Positions 57,601 to 64,000 of a stretch of DNA of 64,000 nt are shown here, piece after piece. The DNA is taken from the NCBI RefSeq assembly GCF_007565055.1, contig NC_044562.1, forward strand, positions 58,103,386 to 58,167,385, read 5' to 3'. Under the pieces are notes generated by a model that saw nothing but the letters and a program-made list of their open reading frames with translations, made no database searches and was not told the origin of the DNA. Position 1 is the stretch's first letter, and each line of letters begins with the position of its first letter. The translations under genes were made by a program, and so were the position numbers. This DNA comes from Rhinopithecus roxellana. Taxonomy: Eukaryota; Chordata; Mammalia; Primates; Cercopithecidae.

Positions 57601-59807
57601 CTTACCCCTAGATGCTGAGGCCAGGCCCCAGCCCCACTGAGAAGCCCACACCCCTGGGCCCTCCTGCCACTATCCTGCTGCACCCATCTCATCCTCCTTC
57701 CAGGAATTCTGACCTCTCAAATGAGGGCAGCTCAGAGTCTGGGAGGGGGACCCTCTCCCAACCACAGCCACATTACCTCTGTCCCGAGTCAGCCCTGCAC
57801 GCCGTCCCCACCCTCCCCTCTGCCGGAATGAGACTGTCAAGGCAAACTGAATTGCTCCTCATGCATGGGCCCTCCCAAGACCATGAGTGGGAGATGCCCC
57901 CAACACCTTCTGAGAGTGGACAAGTGGAATCCACAGCTGATGGCCACTGATGGCCCGGAGGATCCCAGACCAGGAGGGCTGCCTCCCCCCCAGACCCGGC
58001 CAGACCCCTGCCAGCACTCAGATCTCTTCCAGACTTCCTGTTGGTGCCCTGGCCCTGCCGGGCAGCAAGGTGGCACAGGCGTCTTTTGTTCCTGCTAAGC
58101 CCTGGGCTGCCAGGGTGTTCAGGACCCACCTGGGGAGCCATTCACAAATGCAGCCTCCCCCTTGGGGGTGCTGGCACCTGGGAATTGGTATGAAGGAACC
58201 TCCCTGCAAGAGTCTCCTCAAGGCCAAGGAGAAGCCCATCCCTCAGTTCTCACCTGTCATACTGAGAGGCATACTTGCCACCTGTCAGAGCCCTGGAATA
58301 CCACAGCAGGGGAGGGGCTGGCTGGCCAGTGGCCTGCACACCCACAGGGGTTCTGGGAGGAAGGTGAGGTGGCAGGTCCTGCTTAGGGCTCCTGGGAAAT
58401 GTACAGGAAGCCCACAGGGGTGCACTGATCTGGGTTCTTCCTGCCCAGAGTCACCTTGGCTCTTTGTGGCTTGACGCCTCTCTACCACCTCTCCACCACC
58501 CTGTCTATTTATGTGCCGTGATCAGTGACAGCTGGACTTCCCTGCACCTCCACAGCTGTGTGTGTGTTGCATATGTTGGGTGTCACATGTGTGCCATCCA
58601 TACCACCTGGGGATGCAGTATGAACCCCCATGCTGTAGGCAGGAAAGGCCCTGCTCCATCCTGTACACACCCCCACTGGTGGAGGTGGAGGGGGTGCTGC
58701 AGCCACAGCGCCAGCCTGAGCCACCTGGTCTTTCTTGCAGAGCCTCTAGAGTGGTGGGTACCCAGTGTGTAAGCCCTGCAGAGCCTATGTGTGTCTATGT
58801 TGGGGTCGCAGGGCCCACTGGTCTCAACACTCCACCAGTGCTGGCCAAGGGAGCCCCGAACTGAGCATCACAACCACCCCCCTCCCATGGCCCTTTCCTC
58901 TGCCTCTGGCTTGGACACATCTGCAGGCCCTGGTCACGTGGAGGCCCTTCCACAGCTGACACTCCAGCCCTACCCTCGGTGCCAGGATCCTGCAGATGTA
59001 CACCTTGGTGGGTGACAGAAGCTGCTCATGTCCCCAGGCAGAGACCGAACACCTGAACGGGAGGCTTCCCTGAGTGACATGCTGTCCCGTGTCCCCGCAG
59101 GACTCGGGCCTCTATGCAAGGGTCCTAAGGGCTGACAGGCAACAGCTGGGAATCACCGGGGTGAGAGGAGGGGGGCACCTGCAGGGCACAGATTCGCGTC
59201 CCTCAGTCTGGCCGTGCGGCGAGAGGCCGCTAGCAGCGCCCTGCGGACCGGCCCGCAGCCCCGGCGCCCGCCCCGGACTCACGGCGGGGGCGTCGGTCGA
59301 GGTGTAGCGCAGGATAACCTGGAAGGGCTGGTGCTCCTGCAGCTCGGGCGGCAGCGTGACGGTGAGCGAGGAGCCGTAGTCGGTGAACGGGTCCACCCTG
59401 AAGGCCAGCGGGCAGCAGGCGGGCTCCGCGCCGGGCGCCTCGGGGAAGGCGGGCAGCGGGGGCGGCGGCGCGGGACCCGGCCCGGGGGCGGAGAAGGCGA
59501 AGGCGCAGGGCGTCTCGGCGGCGGCGGGGGCGCGACGGAAGGCGGCCGAATGCAGGCGCAGGGCCGGGTGCGCGTCGAGCACGAGCGCGCGGGGCGCGGG
59601 CCGCAGCGCGCACAGCTCGAGCACCAGGCAGCCGGCCAGCTCGCGCGCTTCGGGCCGCAGCTCCAGGCCCAGCTGCAGGTGGCGGAGGCGGAAGAGCTGC
59701 GCGCTGGAGGCCGAGGCCACGTCCAGGGCGGGCGGCGGCTCGGGCGGCGGGCGGACGGGCGCGGTTTCGGCGCCGGGCGCCTGGCGGCAGCAGCACTGCG
59801 CGGCCAT
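51370..59807 (-). CDS. RNPEPL1: Arginyl aminopeptidase-like 1 (11 coding exons, 724 aa)
   Basis: M1-family (gluzincin) aminopeptidase related to aminopeptidase B and leukotriene A4 hydrolase. Joined coding exons: 59283-59807, 56693-56833, 56003-56154, 55368-55484, 54911-55146, 54630-54743, 54128-54240, 53648-53756, 52496-52726, 52271-52413, 51370-51663. They total 2175 bases, all with GT-AG introns and phase preserved. The N-terminal beta domain (about 1-240) begins with an Ala/Pro-rich leader. The zinc site is complete: HEVAH at 352-356 and Glu375 (18 residues later), with Tyr441 in YEKG as the likely transition-state tyrosine. The exopeptidase motif reads VAMEN (325-329) where relatives have G-x-M-E-N, so substrate choice may differ. 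A C-terminal helical domain occupies about 500-690. The human protein is about 725 aa; this copy is one alanine-type residue shorter in exon 1. No signal peptide or membrane segment is evident. Confidence 0.96.
52271..52413 (-). CDS. RNPEPL1: RNPEPL1 coding exon 10 (residues 581-627)
   Basis: Completes Glu580, then VVMSLSKCYSSLLDSMNAEI to RRFLESQ. Part of the C-terminal helical domain. The preceding intron is only 82 bases. Acceptor gctgcag, donor gtgcag. Confidence 0.95.
52496..52726 (-). CDS. RNPEPL1: RNPEPL1 coding exon 9 (residues 504-579)
   Basis: LEFERWLNATGPPLAEPDLS to LLDGSPLPQ. It links the catalytic and helical domains. Acceptor ctccag, donor gtgggt. Confidence 0.95.
53648..53756 (-). 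CDS. RNPEPL1: RNPEPL1 coding exon 8 (residues 467-502)
   Basis: AYVEKYKFTSVVAQDLLDSF to KEQSVDCRA. Acceptor ccacacag, donor gtgagg. Confidence 0.95.
54128..54240 (-). CDS. RNPEPL1: RNPEPL1 coding exon 7 (residues 430-466)
   Basis: VNPSHLMNLFTYEKGYCFVY to RFDDFLR. It carries the YEKG tyrosine, Tyr441. Acceptor cttgcag, donor gtgagc. Confidence 0.95.
54630..54743 (-). CDS. RNPEPL1: RNPEPL1 coding exon 6 (residues 392-428)
   Basis: AAFTCLETAFRLDALHRQMK to LQVKLEP. Acceptor catccag, donor gtacct. Confidence 0.95.
54911..55146 (-). CDS. RNPEPL1: RNPEPL1 coding exon 5 (residues 313-390, zinc-binding motif)
   Basis: YDIVFLPPSFPIVAMENPCL, then VIHEVAHSWFGN and MWLSEGLATYAQRR. It holds all three zinc ligands (His352, His356, Glu375) and catalytic Glu353. 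Acceptor ggtgcag, donor gtgcgg. Confidence 0.96.
55368..55484 (-). CDS. RNPEPL1: RNPEPL1 coding exon 4 (residues 274-311)
   Basis: SRVWAEPCLLPTATSKLSGA to YGPYMWG plus two bases of Arg312. Acceptor gcaacag, donor gtaggc. Confidence 0.95.
56003..56154 (-). CDS. RNPEPL1: RNPEPL1 coding exon 3 (residues 223-272)
   Basis: APSGVQVLMSATQSAYMEEE to DLKPADIGP. Last part of the N-terminal beta domain. Acceptor cttacag, donor gtaggg. Confidence 0.95.
56693..56833 (-). CDS. RNPEPL1: RNPEPL1 coding exon 2 (residues 176-222)
   Basis: IWWLDPELTYGCAKPFVFTQ to KCTYSAVVK, including the FPCFDTPAVK signature typical of M1 N-domains. Acceptor gcccgcag, donor gtcagg. Confidence 0.95.
56834..59282 (-). other. 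RNPEPL1: RNPEPL1 intron 1
   Basis: A 2449-base intron, GC-rich and free of recognisable interspersed repeats. Several longer chance frames occur. No conserved element can be claimed from one sequence. Confidence 0.85.
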
Positions 59808-60240
59808 GGCCGCCGGCACTAGGTGAAATCCATGGGCGGCGGCCGCGCCAGGCCGCGGACAGCGGGCTAGGGGCGCCGGGCGGCGGCGGCGGGGCGCGGG
59901 CACAACAGGAAGTCGCGCCGGGAGCCGCCCGGCCCGGCCCCGCGCCGTGCGCCGCCCCGCTCGGGCTCCGCTCGGCCGCCGCCGGGGGCGCTGTGCGCGG
60001 GGCCGGGGCGCGGGACCGGGGCGCCGGGCGGGGAGGGCCGGGAGCCAGGGGCGCGGGGAGCCGGGAAATCGAGCGCGGCGCGGGGCCGGGGCGCTGTGTT
60101 GGGAGCCGAGGCGCGCGGAGCGGCTGAGCAGCACCCGCAGCCCCTCGCTCCCTCCCCAGGCGGCGCCCGGGAGATCCCAGGAGGCGGGATCGCTGCTCCC
60201 TCCCAGACACTGCCGGCCAGGCCCCGGGGACAGCCGCTGA
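59215..60240 (-). promoter_or_regulatory. RNPEPL1: CpG-island promoter of RNPEPL1
   Basis: Dense CpG sequence covers coding exon 1 and about 430 bases upstream, with many gggcgg/ccgccc GC-box words and no TATA box. This suggests a broad, constitutive promoter. Confidence 0.8.
59283..59807 (-). CDS. RNPEPL1: RNPEPL1 coding exon 1 (residues 1-175, start codon)
   Basis: MAAQCCCRQAPGAETAPVR through LRYTSTDAPA. It has a strong start context (gcggccATGg), and the Pro/Ala-rich leader and beta strands are very GC-rich. The same frame stays open for about 219 codons upstream, but MAAQ matches the known protein start. Donor gtgagt. Confidence 0.95.
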
Positions 60241-60249
60241 AGGGACCTG

Positions 60250-62220
60250 GGAACCTTGGGGCCACCGGGGCAGGCTGCTTCCAGGTGTGGTTTGTGCTGC
60301 GGAGGAGCGCAGCGTGGCGAACTCAATGTCATCCTTCTATCCGGGGCAACGGGCAAGGCAGGATTCTCCTGGCACCCCTGCCACTCCCCCAAGTCTACCG
60401 GTGTGGTCTGTGCTGTGGGTCCCGCGGTGCGAGGAGCTCCGGAGCCTTCACGCCGCGCTGTCAACTACAGCACCCACCAACCACGTGTGGCCATTTAGAT
60501 GCGAATTAAATAGTTAGAAGTGCAGTTCCTTGGTGGCAGGTGGAGTGAGTGAGTGTGTGTGTCTTGCTGGGAGGAGTGGCTCATGGACAAAGCAGGCAGG
60601 AATCATTTCCACAATCGCAGAAGTTCCTCTGCAGCGCTGGGGACCTCTCATTAGAAGCCCTGTGCTGGGGTACGAACGAGGGCTTGGCCTGCCTGTCCCC
60701 ACCCCATCCGCCAGGTCCACCCTTCCCAACGCTATTCTCTGCGGACCTGGCGAAGGCTGCCCAAGGCTGAGCCTGTCCAGGAGCCTGAGCCCCGAGGGAA
60801 GGGCTACTTGCCTGGCAGAAGCTGTCTAGTGAGCTCACAGCGGGTGAATTTTGAGGCTATGGAATAACAGGAGCCATCATGATGTCGCTGTTGTCATCAA
60901 GTAAGAATTCGAATTCCTAGGGACAAGGGGCTTCTGGGGCTGGGGGACTATCCAGGAACCCAGGACACCGCTCTCCTCTGCTCCACTGAGGTGTGGCAGT
61001 GCAGGGCTGGCTGGACTCAGGTACCGCACTTGACTCAGCGTCAGCCCTGAGTAGCGTTTCCTGTGTCTGGACTCAGCCTCCCCGATGTGTAACCCTCCGT
61101 GTCTACCCTCCTTCTGTGGGGCGGGAAGGAAGGCTGAGAGGGAGAGTGTGTGTTCACGTTTGCGGGACAGAGCACTGAGGCATCATTTCACTTTTCCCAT
61201 AGGACCTCAGGTCCCCACGTGCCCTCTTCAGGGACACGGCCACGATCTTGGGGCACCCATCCCAAACTCACCAGGAGCCCCTAGGCTTACACAGTCACTC
61301 AGAGGTGTGGATCAGCCTTGCATCCAAGGCTGACAGGGAAGACAACTGGGATGGGACCCTCCTCACTGCCCCCAGCGCCCTGCCCGGTGGGGCCCTGCAG
61401 TGCCAAGGGCATACTGTTTTCGATGGCACCCCCAGTTCTACAGGCTCTCCAGAGCCCACCGGGCCATGTACCTGGCTGGAAGAACCTCAGTTCTGCACAC
61501 GCGGTGCCACACTAGCTGGGCCTGGCCGCCCGGGGGGCAAGTCACCACAGGGAGCTTGAGGGCTTGCCACCCTACGCCCCGCATTGGACTCAGGGAGCAG
61601 AGGTTGGGGTCTTGCCCTGGGCACCTCTCCGCGGCCAGTTCTGCACACAGGAGTCTAGAGTTGCTGTGGCACCTCCTCCCCGGAGGAGCACACTTATGCG
61701 AGGAGCTGCCCTACTGCACCCCACGGTGCGGGAGGCGCGGCTGAGCCGAGAGGGCGGGGTCTGCAATTGCCCTGCGGGCGTCTCTCGCGCCGGCCCCGCC
61801 CCGCCCGAGGAGGCCCCGCCCCCGCCTGCCTGGCATCCCCTGGCGGCGAGAGGCTGCGTCGCAGCCAGGCCGGGGCAGGCACCTCTGACTTCTCTAACCC
61901 AGGAAGAGGAGCCTGGACGTCGGGACTGTCAGCCCTGGGTTTCTTCCACAGGAATTTTCATATTCCAGCTTTTTGGTGATCAGCGCAATGAAGTGGCTGC
62001 GCGGCACCCCAGTCTTCCCCTGATGCGCCTGAGGGAGGGCTCCCTGGCTTCACCCACTAGGAGGTGGGTGTGGGCATGGAGGGTTCCAGCGGGCTAGGGA
62101 GGGCAGCAAAGCTTCCAGGAAAAAGCAGTGTTCAGACAGGGCCGCGCCCTCCCCAGACAGAGAACCAGGGAGCTACCAGTTGTGAGACGGAGCTGGTGGG
62201 GTAAAAAGGTCTGATGTGTC
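60250..62220. other. Spacer upstream of RNPEPL1
   Basis: No supportable gene. It includes the GC-box cluster listed separately. In human the next gene upstream is DUSP28 on the same strand. No DUSP28 coding sequence is recognisable here. Confidence 0.4.
61730..61870. promoter_or_regulatory. Isolated GC-box cluster (possible promoter or enhancer)
   Basis: A short CpG-rich patch with several ccgcccc/gccccgcc words (for example ggccccgccccgcccgagga near 61792) lies about 1.9 kb upstream of the RNPEPL1 start. It resembles a cluster of Sp1-type sites. No gene start can be tied to it. Confidence 0.4.
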
Positions 62221-62224
62221 CCTT

Positions 62225-62505
62225 GGCCGGGCGCGGTGGCTCAAGCCTGTAATCCCAGCACTTTGGGAGGCCGAGACGGGTGGATCACGAGGTCAGGAGA
62301 TCGAGACCATCCTGGCTAATACGGTGAAACCCCGTCTCTACTAAAAAATACAAAAAACTAGCCGGGCGAGGTGGCGGGCGCCTGTAGTCCCAGCTACTTG
62401 GGAGGCTGAGGCAGGAGAATGGCGTAAACCCGGGGGGCGGAGCTTGCAGTGAGCTGAGATCCGGCCACTGCACTCCAGCCTGGGCGACACAGCGAGACTC
62501 CGTCT

Positions 62506-62538
<33 letters not shown>
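62225..62538 (+). repeat. Young full-length Alu, Old World monkey AluY type
   Basis: Near-consensus Alu with ggtggctcaagcctgtaatc, gaggccgagacgggtggatc, aactagccgggcgaggtggc, gaatggcgtaaacccggggg and gagatccggccactgcactc. A long poly-A ends it at 62538. The flanking direct repeat aaaggtctgatgtgtccc (ending at about 62222 and 62552) is perfect, so the insertion is recent. Confidence 0.95.
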
Positions 62539-62540
<2 letters not shown>

Positions 62541-62552
62541 TCTGATGTGTCC

Positions 62553-64000
62553 CATAGATGTCCTTCAACCTGGCCGGGGCCCTGCTGCCCTTGTCCTCTT
62601 GTTACCAGGGCCAGGTCAGCAGGTAAAGGGTGTGCCCTACCCTGAGGCAAGGGTAGCCGAGGTTTTCAGCAGGGTGCTGTGAGCAGGGCTGAGCCGCAGG
62701 GGAAACTGCAGGCCCAGGTCCTCCCTCCTCTCCAAGCCACGGTTCCTCACCTGCTAGTGGAGACTGGCGACTGCTTCCTTCAGGGCTGTTGAAAAGGTTG
62801 CATGAGTCATGAGGAGCTTATCTAGAGAGGCCAGCGGCAGGCAAGCCCTCCACAGAGATGGGGGCTGCCCCGGGCACCAGCTTATGATGGGGGCCGCGGT
62901 ACACAGCGATGGGTGGTGCTGACTGGTGACACTGGGCATAGAGGGGCAGCGACCGACAAGGTGTGGCCTATGCTTGAGGCCCAGGCGCACAAGGCGTGGG
63001 GAGAAGGCCCTTCTCACTACCACCCCCACGCCTGGCTCACAAAATCGTGCTTCCCATCGCCCCAGCTTTGGGCTCTGCTGCATCAGAGCTGGTCGGTCCC
63101 CAGGTGGGATGCTTTTGCTTAGGAACGCAACCGGGTCTCACTGGGAGGGTGGCTCAGACATGGCCCAGCCACGGAAGCATGAGACAACACAGGACTGGCC
63201 CTGGCAGGTGGGCATGGGGCTTTGTGAGGCTTCGGGGCCAGGAAGAGTGGTGCCTCCTACTTCTCTCTGGTGGTGCAGTACAGGTAACAGAGGCCACAGC
63301 ACCTGTGTGGGCAGCCACGCAGGGCCTGGGGCCTTAAAAATTAAGGATTGAGTCACACCACCAGGTGAAGGCCACAAGCAGCTTAGGCACTGGCTGAGGG
63401 TAGAACATGGAACGAGTATTGGAAAAGACAGATAAGAGCCAATCACAGTATTTTAATCATTCTCACATACAGAATATAACTACATGTATGTGTATATATT
63501 AACCAATGACTACATTATCTGTGATTCACATGTATTACACACATTTTCCTTTTCTTTTCCTACTCTTACTTAAGGAGTGTTGATTCTAGGATAGTCTTTA
63601 GGCCACAGGATGTCCAGGAGAGGTTGTGTCTGAACTAGAGAAGGAATCAACATGCTCAGATGCCTCCAGTGGTGGCTTATGGGGCTCCACCCTCCCAAGG
63701 TGGGAGAGGCAGCACTTCACGGGCTTGACAGTAGCTATGTGACTTTAGGTTGGGGTGCAGTGTTGGTGAAACAGGTCAAAGTAGAAGAGGGGTGCAGATG
63801 CTGAAAGCCCCCCAGGTTTCCTCACCGGGCCGTCCGTCAGCACAGCCTCCTTCTCCCCTGCCTGTCACAGTAGGGGCTTCCCATGTTCGGTGCCAAGATG
63901 AGACCAGTGAGCGGGAGGTGGGAGGAAGGAGATGCCCTGTGGCTTCAGCAGTTGGTAGGCAGGAGGCTCTGCTGGCACCTCCAGGCATCCTCCAGAGCCA
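62553..64000. other. Spacer at the right edge
   Basis: No gene is recognised. At about 63451 the + strand ttttaatcat would give an ATTAAA poly(A) signal to a minus-strand gene lying further right, conceivably DUSP28 by human order. That is speculative. An AT-rich patch lies at 63440-63560. Confidence 0.35.

Noticed and set aside
59214..59826. A 200-codon + strand frame antisense to RNPEPL1 exon 1
   Set aside because: Shadow of the GC-rich coding exon. Long antisense frames are expected at this base composition.
1..64000. Search for CRISPR arrays, tRNA or rRNA genes and bacterial operons
   Set aside because: None seen. All tandem arrays found are eukaryotic mini- or microsatellites without spacer structure.

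Overview
This window is primate nuclear DNA, most likely from an Old World monkey. It has exon-intron genes, CpG-island promoters, many Alu elements, an old L1 and MaLR-type LTRs. The youngest Alus (36656-36949 and 62225-62538) carry base combinations that I associate with the cercopithecid AluY lineage. The gene content matches human 2q37.3 read in the opposite direction. That match is by recognition of the proteins, since no alignment was run.

Both protein-coding genes lie on the minus strand. RNPEPL1 (51370-59807, 11 coding exons, 724 codons plus stop) encodes an M1-family aminopeptidase-like protein. CAPN10 (30838-42908, 12 coding exons, 672 codons plus stop) encodes calpain-10, an atypical cysteine protease with a Cys73/His238/Asn263 triad. 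I placed every exon by hand. The reading phase closes across all junctions, with no frameshift or stop. All introns are GT-AG except CAPN10 intron 9, which uses a GC donor. In human, GPR35 follows CAPN10 in the same direction. Its coding exon is not visible here, so positions 1 to about 30400 are probably GPR35 5' and intronic DNA plus the spacer.

Layout: 1-9200 is GC-rich spacer with Alus, a 30-bp array, a 28-bp minisatellite, a CA repeat and a hAT-like fossil. 9225-11800 is AT-rich with an L1 tail and an ancient repeat. 12101-12810 is a 71-bp by 10 minisatellite. 13770-14275 is an alternating purine-pyrimidine tract. 14640-15270 is a degenerate TTAGGG array. 17190-22047 is a fragmented L1 ORF2 carrying at least seven Alu insertions, two of them nested inside another Alu. 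22350-30400 is GC-rich spacer with two MaLR LTRs. 30415-42908 is CAPN10. 42760-43620 is its CpG island, followed by a spacer with an internal duplication and possibly a divergent non-coding transcript. 50550-59807 is RNPEPL1, with a CpG island to about 60240. 60250-64000 is upstream spacer with an isolated GC-box cluster and a young Alu.

The two genes are neighbours in tandem and are not an operon. Each has its own CpG-island promoter and poly(A) signal. No tRNA, rRNA, CRISPR or bacterial-type feature was seen.
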